Assembly: GCA_019359445.1 (NCBI GenBank) | Contig: JAHHHJ010000030.1 | Span: forward strand, 1 to 40,385 | Direction: 5' to 3' | DNA length: 40,385 nucleotides | Source: Kastovskya adunca ATA6-11-RM4 | GTDB taxonomy: Bacteria > Cyanobacteriota > Cyanobacteriia > Cyanobacteriales > Coleofasciculaceae | Part shown: piece after piece, positions 24,072-30,902 of the stretch | Layout: every line of letters starts with the position of its first letter | How positions within the stretch are numbered: position 1 is the first letter of the stretch | Translations under genes and position numbers: made by a program | The notes under the pieces: generated by a model | Seen by the model: the letters and a program-made list of their open reading frames with translations, nothing else | Databases searched by the model: none | Told to the model about the DNA's origin: nothing

Positions 24072-24851
24072 GTGGAGCTACAAAAGCCAGGGCTTGTCCA
24101 CTCCCAGCACTCGCATCAAACAAGAAAAGATTTCAGGGATACGGCTCTCGGTATGGTTTCGACCCAGAGTTTTCCTGCGATTGTCGGCACTGCCGATATG
24201 ATGCTGAAGTCGGCGGGTGTCACGTTGATTGGATTTGAAAAGATAGGCGACGGTCATTGTACCGCAATCGTGCGGGGAGCTTTCGCTGATGTCCGTCTCG
24301 CCGTCCAAGCTGGTGTTGACACAGCCGAACAGTTTGGTCAGTTTGTTTCCTCCACTGTGATTCCCCGTCCCTTACCGAACTTGGAAGTCATCCTGCCGAT
24401 TAATAGTCGCTTGATGGATTTGGTTGATGAGAATAGACGCAGCCTCTTGAGCAATCAAGCGGTGGGTTTACTAGAAACGCGGGGATTTCCGGCGTTGGTA
24501 GGGGCGTGCGATGCCATGCTCAAATCCGCCGAAGTGTATCTTGCCTCCTATGAAACTATTGGTGACGGGTTATGTACCGCGATTATTCGGGGATCTGTTG
24601 CTGATGTTGCCGTAGCGGTCGATATCGGGATGCAAGAAGCCGAACGGATTGGCGAGTTTCATTCCCTGATGGTGATTCCTCGACCTTTGGACGACCTAGA
24701 AAGGGCGATACCTGCCGCAAGTTGCTGGTTAGAGGAAAAACCAAAACCACTGAAAGTGCCTATTTCTGTACAGGAAACGGAACAAGAGTTAGAGTTGGTC
24801 GAACTGCCCGACTTAGCGCAAATACCTATTCCCATGAAAGAAGAGATTTGA
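24072..24851 (+). CDS. ccmO: Tandem-BMC carboxysome shell protein CcmO
   Basis: 259 aa with two BMC domains (residues about 24-112 and 127-215), each with the GxGxCTAI(V/I)RG-type segment (GDGHCTAIVRG, GDGLCTAIIRG). It forms pseudohexameric trimers needed for shell closure. The start is GTG 24072, supported by AGGAGG at 24060-24065. The C-terminus ends in a short acidic tail (ELPDLAQIPIPMKEEI). The stop codon TGA lies inside a TTGACA that begins a hairpin resembling an IS605 end. It is the last gene of the ccm cluster, about 100 bases after ccmN. Confidence 0.93.
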   Translation: MELQKPGLVHSQHSHQTRKDFRDTALGMVSTQSFPAIVGTADMMLKSAGVTLIGFEKIGDGHCTAIVRGAFADVRLAVQAGVDTAEQFGQFVSSTVIPRPLPNLEVILPINSRLMDLVDENRRSLLSNQAVGLLETRGFPALVGACDAMLKSAEVYLASYETIGDGLCTAIIRGSVADVAVAVDIGMQEAERIGEFHSLMVIPRPLDDLERAIPAASCWLEEKPKPLKVPISVQETEQELELVELPDLAQIPIPMKEEI

Positions 24852-25372
24852 CAATTCCCCTGCTTTTAGGTGAGGGGATGCTTCCTGCACAACAAAGAGG
24901 CACAAGACCCCTGCTATTGCGGTAATAAAACCTTGTAGAGACCTGACGGTGGTAGGTCTCTACAACTATTGATGGGGCTACAGGCAGAAAAAAGCATTGC
25001 ACATTCAGGATTGATGCTTTGAGGATTCGGTCTGTGCAATACACACAGATCAGGAGGAATGGTAACTTCCCCGATCCCTCGCCTGCTAAATGTACAATGC
25101 CGCTTGGAAGGAAGACTGTGACTTTGTTAAGTAATTAGATGATAACCTCAAACTATCTTAGAGAGAAGACATTGTTTTTGATGGTTGTCATAGAGCCTTA
25201 TCTATGATTAGTGAGTTGGGAATTGAGGAAATTTCAAAGTGTACCGCTAATGCGATCGCTACCCTCATCTCTAGCACTGATGGGGAGAGGAGGCAGAGAA
25301 AACTTGGTAGGAGTACAGCAGGGTTTGCTCCTACAACTCAGGACTTTTATTTTTCATCCTTTGGAAAGAGCC
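24852..25372. other. Intergenic region after ccmO with several palindromes
   Basis: No credible gene is seen in 521 bases. The region holds a CCCCT...AGGGG hairpin right after ccmO (24858-24878), a 12-bp perfect palindrome (24933-24965), a TCTGTG/CACAGA inverted repeat near 25031-25049, and GTAGGAG/CTCCTAC (25307-25313 and 25328-25334). The last lies about 40 bases before the GST 5' fragment. It looks like repeat-rich accessory DNA. Confidence 0.5.
24933..24965. repeat. 12-bp perfect palindrome downstream of ccmO
   Basis: TTGTAGAGACCT (24933-24944) and AGGTCTCTACAA (24954-24965), loop of nine bases. This GTAGAGAC-type palindrome is of a dispersed kind seen in many cyanobacterial genomes. It could stabilise or end the ccm transcript, but no T-run follows. 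Confidence 0.7.
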
Positions 25373-25430
25373 ATGCTGCGTTTATACGACTTTTTACCGT
25401 CTGGAAATGGTTACAAAGTTCGACTTTTAC
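25373..25430 (+). pseudogene. 5' fragment of an interrupted glutathione S-transferase gene
   Basis: ATG 25373 opens 19 codons reading MLRLYDFLPSGNGYKVRLL, the classic first strand and helix of a GST thioredoxin fold, with the Ser-Gly-Asn glutathione-contact region. After C25430 the frame runs into unrelated DNA. Joining 25373-25430 to 26017-26567 restores one uninterrupted frame of 202 codons plus stop, reading KVRLLLTQLNIPFELIELD across the junction. GGAAAGAG lies upstream of the ATG. The gene has been cut by the mobile element at 25431-26016. Confidence 0.88.
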
Positions 25431-25505
25431 CAAAAAAATGGGTTTAAAGCCCCGTCCTTCGACAGGAGTTCGGCGAGGCTCACTCGAGCCGCTCAGGAAC
25501 ACCTT

Positions 25506-25658
25506 CTAGCACGGCTTTCTAATTCTCCGGTTCAAAGACCGGATCAATTCTCTCAATACTTCCGTTTGATTCCTTGCTTCTTGTTCGCAATAAAGTTTCA
25601 GTAAATCTTTTTCCTCTTGAGTCACGCGAAAGGTGATAAATATTTCCGGCTTGGACAT
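25506..25658 (-). CDS. 50-aa ribbon-helix-helix (CopG/Arc-like) protein in the element
   Basis: 50 aa from ATG 25658, with GAGGT 10 bases upstream. The sequence has the ribbon-helix-helix pattern: a short strand (EIFITFRVT), helix 1 (EEKDLLKLYCEQEA) and helix 2 beginning with the usual N-Q-T (NQTEVLRELIRSLNRRI). Such proteins bind DNA as dimers and often repress their own operon. It lies inside the IS605-type element, divergent from the tnpB remnant, and an inverted repeat sits just upstream (25671-25727). Small RHH genes next to tnpB occur in cyanobacterial elements as far as I recall. It appears intact and may still be expressed. Confidence 0.7.
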   Translation of the reverse strand: MSKPEIFITFRVTQEEKDLLKLYCEQEARNQTEVLRELIRSLNRRIRKPC

Positions 25659-25670
25659 TGATAGCTACCT

Positions 25671-25727
25671 CAAGGTGTGGTATCTTGATTGTAGTGGATA
25701 AGGTAATCAACCACTTAAAACACCTTG
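25671..25727. promoter_or_regulatory. Inverted repeat upstream of the ribbon-helix-helix gene
   Basis: CAAGGTGT (25671-25678) and ACACCTTG (25720-25727) are perfect inverted repeats. A nested GTGG/CCAC and TGATT/AATCA lie between them. The 5' copy overlaps the gene's ribosome-binding region. It is a candidate operator for the adjacent RHH protein or a structural end of the element; inference only. Confidence 0.45.
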
Positions 25728-25838
25728 TAGCCGAGAGGCACACTGAACCTTGGCAATTAAATCTATGCGGTTCTACTGCATTGTTCTAGTTTCCTCCTAG
25801 CAGTAGGTAAAAGATTTATAGGAGCTAGACGACTCAGA

Positions 25839-26016
25839 ATTTTGAAGCATGTTTGTTTCAAACTAAACAGGACTTGCAAGAATGCAACAAGGGTAGGGCA
25901 TACCCGAAGTAACGCTTGAGGAGAGCCTCACCTCTGGCTTGGATGACGCAAGGACTCCGAGTTAAGTGATCTCATTGATTCAAGAATCCTCGTCTCTTTA
26001 GAGCGAGGAGTGTCAA
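25839..26016 (+). pseudogene. Decayed tnpB 3' end / omega-RNA-like region
   Basis: A plus-strand frame from 25839 reads RILKHVCFKLNRTCKNATR, then VGHTRSNA and, after a stop, GEPHLWLG and RKDSELSDLIDSRIL. The VGHT..NA.GE pattern is the usual tail after the zinc ribbon of cyanobacterial TnpB proteins. Two stop codons interrupt it. In intact elements this 3' segment plus the right end also encodes the guide (omega/re) RNA, whose guide is the flanking DNA. The catalytic part of TnpB is absent. Confidence 0.55.
25988..26008 (+). repeat. IS605-type right-end hairpin with bulged T
   Basis: CCTCG (25988-25992), bulged T25993, CTCT, loop TT, AGAG, CGAGG (26004-26008). The 8-base segment AGTGTCAA then leads to the junction. 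The same architecture recurs at 40282-40302. Confidence 0.75.
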
Positions 26017-26567
26017 TGACACAACTCAACATTCCCTTTGAGCTAATCGAACTGGATATTACTCAGAAGGAAACTCGGACACCAGAATTTTTAAACAAAA
26101 ATCCTAATGGTCGCATTCCACTTTTAGAACTTGAATCCGGTCAATTTCTTTGGGAATCGAATGCGATTCTTTTTTACCTGAGTGAAAATACTCCTTTCTT
26201 CCCCACCGAGCATTTTGAACGAGCAAAAGTGCTGCAATGGTTGTTTTTTGAGCAGTATAGCCACGAACCTTATATTGCGACGACTCGCTATTACTACCAC
26301 ATTGGCAAAGCCGATGAATACCGGGAGACTATTAATCAAAAACGCGAACCGGGTTATGCGGCTTTGAGGGTAATGGAAAAGCATTTAAGCGATCGCGCTT
26401 TCTTTGTTGGCGAACGGTACAGCATTGCTGATATTGGGCTATTTGCTTACACTCACGTTGCAGAAGAAGGAGAGTTTGATTTGACCAAATTTCCAGCAAT
26501 TCAGGCTTGGATAGAGCGAATCAAACAACAGCCTGGATACATTCCCATCACAGCACGAAATCTATAA
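26016..26567 (+). CDS. Glutathione S-transferase, 5'-truncated by the element
   Basis: 183 aa if translation starts at ATG 26016, whose A is the last base of the element. AGGAG (26006-26010) in the element's right-end hairpin is a good ribosome-binding site for it; GTG 26010 is a less likely start. The product keeps the rest of the thioredoxin-like domain (NPNGRIPLLELESGQFLWESNAIL, containing the cis-Pro and the Glu-Ser glutathione contacts) and the all-helical C-terminal domain. It lacks the first strand and helix with the glutathione-activating residue, so normal catalysis is doubtful. Full-length relatives would be about 202 aa. Confidence 0.85.
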   Translation: MTQLNIPFELIELDITQKETRTPEFLNKNPNGRIPLLELESGQFLWESNAILFYLSENTPFFPTEHFERAKVLQWLFFEQYSHEPYIATTRYYYHIGKADEYRETINQKREPGYAALRVMEKHLSDRAFFVGERYSIADIGLFAYTHVAEEGEFDLTKFPAIQAWIERIKQQPGYIPITARNL

Positions 26568-26858
26568 AAATCTATTCAAAAGTTCAGCTTTACCCATAAC
26601 TACCCCACCTTCCATCTGCGGTTAATAACTCCTCAAACCTAACTTTTTGGTAAGTTATGCCGCGTTTTTTTAACCTACAGGTTTTGCTTAGGGCTTGACA
26701 CTGCGCCTTTTTCCTAATGATGAATGACTGTGGTGTATTCATCTAAAAATTGCTGTAACTATTATTGACAGGAAAAAGATAATTTCTCTATCTGAAGGCA
26801 AGCGACTTGCTGAAATGAAGTTGATAACATTGTCAAAAAAATAGCGGAGGAGAAAGCA

Positions 26859-27728
26859 ATGACTGTGTTAGATGGATGGCAGCACGAGTACATTACCAGC
26901 AACGGCATCAGGCTGCACTATGTCACTCAAGGTGAGGGACCGCTGATGCTGATGTTGCATGGGTTTCCGGAGTTCTGGTACTCGTGGCGTCATCAAATCC
27001 CAGAATTTGCTAAAGACTACAAGGTTGTTGCCCTGGATATGCGTGGTTACAACGAAAGTGACAAGCCAAGCGAGCAGTCCGCCTATGTGATGGAGGAGTT
27101 TATCAAAGATGTTGAGGGAGTCATCGCTGGCTTAGGGTACGAAAAGTGCGTGCTGGTTGCTCATGATTGGGGAGGTGCGATCGCCTGGAATTTTGCCTAT
27201 GCCCATCCCGAAATGGTGGAGCGGCTGATGGTGCTGAATATGCCCCATCCAGCAAAATTCGCGGCTGGCTTACAGACTCCTCAGCAACTGCTAAAAAGTT
27301 CTTATATATTCCTCTTTCAGTTGCCAATGCTGCCAGAGTGGTTGTTGCAGATGAACGACTACGCTCTACTAAGGAATGCGTTTCGGGAAATGGCAATCAA
27401 CAAAAACGCCTTCAGTGAAGCGGATATAGAAGCCTACAAAAACGCCGCCGCCAAGCCGGGTGCCCTGACAGCAATGCTCAACTACTACCGTAACGCCATC
27501 GGTTCCTTTGCTCAAGAATGGGACTTGCTGACGGTGCCGACTTTAATGATTTGGGGAGAAAGCGATCAGGCTTTGGGTAAAGAACTCACCTACGGTACAG
27601 AAGAGTACGTTCAGGACTTTCGCCTCAAATACATCCCCAATTGTAGCCACTGGGTACAGCAAGAACGGCCGGAACTCGTCAGTCAGTACATGCGAGAATT
27701 CCTAGCCCTGAAGTTTGTCGGTTCTTGA
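26859..27728 (+). CDS. Alpha/beta hydrolase, epoxide-hydrolase-like
   Basis: 289 aa. The oxyanion-hole motif HGFPEFWYSWR (residues 34-44), nucleophile Asp103 in AHDWGG, a cap region (about 140-215), acidic residue in MIWGESDQALG (about 235) and catalytic His in NCSHWVQQERPE (about 267) are all present. Asp as nucleophile and HGFPE(F/S)WYSWR point to soluble epoxide hydrolases; haloalkane dehalogenase is the main alternative. No signal peptide is seen. GGAGGAG precedes the ATG. Two TTGACA boxes (near 26693 and 26765) offer -35 candidates. It is a single-gene unit. Confidence 0.9.
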   Translation: MTVLDGWQHEYITSNGIRLHYVTQGEGPLMLMLHGFPEFWYSWRHQIPEFAKDYKVVALDMRGYNESDKPSEQSAYVMEEFIKDVEGVIAGLGYEKCVLVAHDWGGAIAWNFAYAHPEMVERLMVLNMPHPAKFAAGLQTPQQLLKSSYIFLFQLPMLPEWLLQMNDYALLRNAFREMAINKNAFSEADIEAYKNAAAKPGALTAMLNYYRNAIGSFAQEWDLLTVPTLMIWGESDQALGKELTYGTEEYVQDFRLKYIPNCSHWVQQERPELVSQYMREFLALKFVGS

Positions 27729-28035
27729 CACTCAATGCCTTAACAAGAGGCTGATTCTTGGGTGGGATAGAGGAGCGATCGCCTAAGCATCTCAGGTATG
27801 CTCTACTTAGTATGTAGAGAACCCTTTAATTCTTGTCCCTACAATTTCTGCTATGGTTTAGGCTATTGCTGCCAGGGTTTTCGCATTGTAGTAGTGACCC
27901 CTACCGAGTCGCTTTTTCGATGCGCTCTACCGCTGACCGGGGCAACTTTAGCCATTAACGCTGACTAAATGCAGCTACCCGCTTATCCGCCGAATTGAAT
28001 TTGGCGGCTTTATGCATCACGACTCGTAAGGCTCC
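27729..28035. other. Intergenic region with one small hairpin
   Basis: No gene is seen. CCGCC(G)AATT...GGCGG (27987-28007) is a short odd-length palindrome 29 bases before the next start codon. It might act in the leader of the following gene. Nothing else stands out. Confidence 0.4.
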
Positions 28036-28380
28036 ATGGATTATCAAACTGCCCGTAGCTTTCTCATTAATCAAGGAACGGCATCAGATCCCAATGTCGA
28101 GACTTTCCTGATGCGTCTAAAGCAGGGCAAGGCACCTGTACCGGGCCAAGTGACAAATATCTTGCTAGCACTCAAGCTGGTGTTTGAAGGGTTGAGGGGT
28201 TCTCCTAGTGTTGACCGAGAACTGATTTACTCTCTCTACCTCTTGTCCTATGAGAGTCGAATGCATTTTGAAGCAGGTGGTCAGTCGGGGATAGACTGGC
28301 CACCACTACTGGATGAAGACCTGAAACGCATTGCCAGGGCGGTCAAAAGTATTTTCGCTGGCGTCTGGCACAGTTCCTGA
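28036..28380 (+). CDS. Cyanobacterial conserved small protein of unknown function
   Basis: 114 aa, soluble, mostly helical by appearance. Features include PVPGQVTNILLALKLVFEGL (residues about 35-54) and a C-terminal DWPPLLDEDLKRIARAV segment. I recall similar proteins across cyanobacteria, some carrying the automatic label 'dethiobiotin synthetase'. The protein is far too short for BioD and has no P-loop, so that label should not be trusted. The start ATG 28036 has no strong ribosome-binding site. It is convergent with the gene at 28392, with only 11 bases between stops. Confidence 0.75.
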   Translation: MDYQTARSFLINQGTASDPNVETFLMRLKQGKAPVPGQVTNILLALKLVFEGLRGSPSVDRELIYSLYLLSYESRMHFEAGGQSGIDWPPLLDEDLKRIARAVKSIFAGVWHSS

Positions 28381-28391
28381 GGTATTGGCGG

Positions 28392-28973
28392 TTAGCGATC
28401 GCGTATTTCAGCTTCTAGCTTGTCTAAATCCTCTTTGAGGAAAATGGTCATATGTCCGTTGAATGCCTTGCCGCTGTCGGTTTCAGTAACTTCCGTCCAG
28501 TAGGCGTAGCGATCGCCAACTCGTAGTTCTCCCTGTTGCGCTGCCAAGAGAGGTCGATTCAGACGCCGTGCTAACTCTTTAGTCTCTGGGCTAGGATAGG
28601 CGTAGGTAACGTTTGCTCGTTGATAATCTTGATAAATCGGTAGACCATAGATGACTCGCAACGATTCCTGAAGTCGATCAAGCGTCACGCCGTTAATCAT
28701 GTCATAGAAAGAAAAGCGCTCAGTGCGAATGATGCCTCGGTCGCGGGTAAAGGTTACCCTTCCAGGCGGAATAACTGTGGCTTGAAAGGTAAAGCGTTGC
28801 GCGGCGGTGTCGCTTTTGGTGACACGCAACCCATCGCCGATTCCAGGTCGTAGGGTGGGGTGACCATTAATCCAAGCGGCTACTTGTTCTGTTCTTTGCC
28901 CCGGTAGGGCAACAGCATCGGGTGTGAAAGAGCAAAGGGCAAAAGGCAAAAGGAAAAGCGCTCGTTTTAGCAT
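28392..28973 (-). CDS. Secreted protein of unknown function
   Basis: 193 aa from ATG 28973, chosen because it gives a clean signal peptide (MLKRALFLLPFALCSF...AVA|LPGQ) and avoids overlap with the upstream dehydrogenase; the frame is open to 29012. The mature part is mixed alpha/beta with no motif I can assign. The hydrophobic core of the signal peptide is encoded by a TTTTGCC-like repeat (about 28926-28958), a common cyanobacterial short repeat. It follows the dehydrogenase by 16 bases and may share its transcript. Confidence 0.7.
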   Translation of the reverse strand: MLKRALFLLPFALCSFTPDAVALPGQRTEQVAAWINGHPTLRPGIGDGLRVTKSDTAAQRFTFQATVIPPGRVTFTRDRGIIRTERFSFYDMINGVTLDRLQESLRVIYGLPIYQDYQRANVTYAYPSPETKELARRLNRPLLAAQQGELRVGDRYAYWTEVTETDSGKAFNGHMTIFLKEDLDKLEAEIRDR

Positions 28974-28989
28974 TTTGGACTTTGAGTGT

Positions 28990-30030
28990 TTAGTGTTGAT
29001 GTCCCGGTTCAATCGCCACCTTGATGCAGCGGCGATTTTTCATGTCTTGAAAAACCTGCTCTAAATCTTTGAGCGGTCGGTAGTCACTGACGAGTAATTC
29101 AAAGGGGATGTTGCGGCTTGCCAATAGAGAGAGGGCTTCGCGCACAAAGGTGGGGGTATTGTGAAAGACGCCCTTGAGGGTTAGCTCATTGTAGTGTAGT
29201 TGCTCAGTATTGACGGCGATCGCGCTATCACGAGGACAACCACCAAATAAGTTGATTGTCGCACCCGGACGTCCGCAAGCGATCGCGGTTTCCCAAACCG
29301 TAGGAACACCAGTTGCTTCGATTACCACGTCTGCGCCCCAGCCCTCGGTGAGTTGTCGGACTACAGTTGGGATATCGCGGAGTTGATGGTGATTAAAGGT
29401 ATGCGTTGCCCCGAACTGCTTCCCGATTTCCAGGCGTTTATCGTTACCACCCACTAAAATAACCTCTGCCGCCTCTTGCTGCACCAAAACGGCAACAAAC
29501 ATCAAGCCAATCGCTCCATCCCCCAAAACCACCACTCGCTGACCCGGCTTGACACCGGAACGGGAGACACCATGCAAAACACAAGCAAGTGGTTCCGTCA
29601 TTGACGCCAAAGCAGCAGGCAACTCATCGGGGACGGGTAGCAAGTTTTGCTGCACGATGGGAGCGGGAATTTTTAGGTACTCTGCAAACGTGCCGTTATT
29701 CCAGGTCAAGTTTGGGCAAAGGGAGTACTCGCGAGCCTTGCAAAAAAAGCAGGCATTGCAGGGGGCGGAGTTATTGGCAACGACGCGATCGCCAATTTGC
29801 CAACCCGTCACACCCTCCCCAATGGCGACAATGCGACCGCTGGCTTCATGCCCAAACAACGTCGGCGGCGTCAGCATCCGGGCATGACCTCCCCGACGCC
29901 ACACCTTCAGGTCTGTGCCACAGGTTGTTGTTGCCTCGACAGCGATCGTTACTTCTCCAGCAGCAGGTATCGGTTCTGCCACATCTTCTAGGCGCAAGTC
30001 TTCTTGACCGTACAGTAAGACTGCTAGCAC
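28990..30030 (-). CDS. Zinc-dependent medium-chain alcohol/polyol dehydrogenase
   Basis: 346 aa, MDR superfamily. Catalytic zinc ligands are Cys38 in TTCGTDLK and His in FGHEASG. The structural zinc site is CNACFFCKAREYSLC (four Cys). The Rossmann motif VVLGDGAIGLM (near 170) binds NAD(P). It resembles the threonine-3-dehydrogenase / sorbitol dehydrogenase branch, but the substrate is unclear. The start is GTG 30030; the overlapping ATG in another frame ends at once. An inverted repeat (30100-30133) lies upstream. Confidence 0.9.
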   Translation of the reverse strand: MLAVLLYGQEDLRLEDVAEPIPAAGEVTIAVEATTTCGTDLKVWRRGGHARMLTPPTLFGHEASGRIVAIGEGVTGWQIGDRVVANNSAPCNACFFCKAREYSLCPNLTWNNGTFAEYLKIPAPIVQQNLLPVPDELPAALASMTEPLACVLHGVSRSGVKPGQRVVVLGDGAIGLMFVAVLVQQEAAEVILVGGNDKRLEIGKQFGATHTFNHHQLRDIPTVVRQLTEGWGADVVIEATGVPTVWETAIACGRPGATINLFGGCPRDSAIAVNTEQLHYNELTLKGVFHNTPTFVREALSLLASRNIPFELLVSDYRPLKDLEQVFQDMKNRRCIKVAIEPGHQH

Positions 30031-30099
30031 ACCATATTACCTACAATCCTCAATTAAACCGATTGTATCAGGGCAGTCTCACCTGAAAGATTATTTATT

Positions 30100-30133
30100 G
30101 GGTTATGGGTTTCGCCCTACTTAGGAATAACCC
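30100..30133. repeat. GGGTTA...TAACCC dispersed repeat
   Basis: GGGTTA (30100-30105) pairs with TAACCC (30128-30133), with an internal GGG-TTTCG-CCC hairpin (30107-30117). The GGTTTCGCCCTAC core resembles the repeat at 35701-35721. It is probably a dispersed cyanobacterial palindrome. Confidence 0.6.
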
Positions 30134-30168
30134 CTAACCCAAAATTGCCACGTTATTGGCGCTACAAC

Positions 30169-30366
30169 TCAACTGACAACTTGTAAAGTCCGCACCACCT
30201 CTTGCAAGCTAGGACTAAGGCTGGGAAGAATTCTGGGAGAGGGAGTATGTGTTTGCTGAGGAACTGTTTCCTGTCGGCAAGACATACAGAACCAGTACAT
30301 TCCTTGGCTTCTAGCGTGACGTAGCATCCGACCACTACCACAGCAAAGACAATAATTAGAATTCAT
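30169..30366 (-). CDS. Small zinc-ribbon-like protein
   Basis: 65 aa from ATG 30366, with GGAGA 9 bases upstream; the frame is open further upstream but the extra sequence is not protein-like. The N-terminal half has two Cys pairs, CLCC and CMSC, flanking RMLRHARSQGMYWF, which fits a treble-clef or zinc-ribbon fold. I recall short proteins with this pattern as common and multi-copy in cyanobacteria; their function is unknown. The C-terminal half is Ser/Pro-rich and probably disordered. Confidence 0.65.
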   Translation of the reverse strand: MNSNYCLCCGSGRMLRHARSQGMYWFCMSCRQETVPQQTHTPSPRILPSLSPSLQEVVRTLQVVS

Positions 30367-30902
30367 GATTTTATGTCTCCAATGCTCAAAAAAAATGTCA
30401 ATAAAAAGGGAAATTTCAAAACTATGAAGCTGCTGATTAATAAAAAAGGCAGTCTTCGGTTTGTTGTTAGTAAAGTGTTGTGTCTTTATGCCCCATGAGG
30501 CACGATGATTGCCAGGACTTAAAAGAAAGGGAGTGAAACCCCGTTCATCTAGCATTAATTTTGCTGAGTAGGGGATCAAATCGGTGAAAGTTCCTTAAGC
30601 CAAATCCCTAGCCTACATATAGTAATTTTAAAGATTTCATAAACTCATCTATCCTTTGGAATAGGGGATTACTGAACTAAAAAAATTAGTAATTCTACCT
30701 ATCCCCAGCAGCCGTTAACGTTTGAACTCATGCCTAAAAAAGCAATATAGAGCTATTGAAAGACGATCCCCGCTTAGAGGGATAGAAAATTATGCTGGAT
30801 TAAACTAGCAACTCAAGAGTTTTAGTTAGTACTTTTTATCCCCAGGTTTTTAACCCTTTCTACCCTGTTGCGTTGGCTAGAAAGGGCACGAGGCATGTTT
30901 AT
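30367..30902. other. Intergenic region, structured, no gene seen
   Basis: 536 bases. Contains ATTACT/AGTAAT (about 30669-30695) within a larger GGGG...CCCC arrangement, ATCCC/GGGAT (about 30768-30785), and the 9-bp inverted repeat described separately. No coding signal beyond the open but unlikely upstream extension of the zinc-ribbon gene. Confidence 0.45.
30854..30886 (-). terminator. Hairpin after the glycosyltransferase gene
   Basis: CCCTTTCTA (30854-30862) and TAGAAAGGG (30878-30886) are perfect 9-bp inverted repeats, 16 bases beyond the stop codon of the minus-strand glycosyltransferase. On that strand the sequence after the stem is TTAAAAACC, so the T-run is weak. It may be a terminator or a 3'-stabilising hairpin. 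Confidence 0.45.

Larger units (their letters stand above)
25431..26016 (+). mobile_element. 586-bp non-autonomous IS200/IS605-type element
   Basis: Inserted in the GST gene directly 3' of TTAC (25427-25430) and ending in TCAA (26013-26016), with no target duplication. These are the left and right cleavage tetranucleotides known for IS608-type transposition. The right end has a subterminal hairpin with a bulged T and TT loop (25988-26008), as bound by Y1 TnpA. The left end has a GGGTTTAAAGCCC palindrome (25440-25452). No transposase gene is intact. Contents are a 50-aa ribbon-helix-helix gene on the minus strand, an inverted repeat, and a decayed tnpB 3' end. It probably needs TnpA supplied from elsewhere. 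Confidence 0.8.

Noticed and set aside
24933-24965. Intrinsic terminator of the ccm operon
   Set aside because: The stem is perfect, but no T-run follows on either strand; kept as a dispersed palindrome.
25053-25115. 20-codon frame beginning after AGGAGG
   Set aside because: The spacing between AGGAGG and ATG is too short, and the peptide has no recognisable feature.
25204-25509. Plus-strand frames across the GST 5' fragment
   Set aside because: Only codons 25373-25429 of one frame are GST; the rest is intergenic or element DNA read by chance.
28036-28380. Annotation as dethiobiotin synthetase
   Set aside because: 114 aa, no P-loop and half the length of BioD; the label seems to be an automatic error in databases.
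29589-30086. 165-codon plus-strand frame opposite the alcohol dehydrogenase
   Set aside because: It is a shadow of a gene with clear zinc and Rossmann motifs on the other strand.
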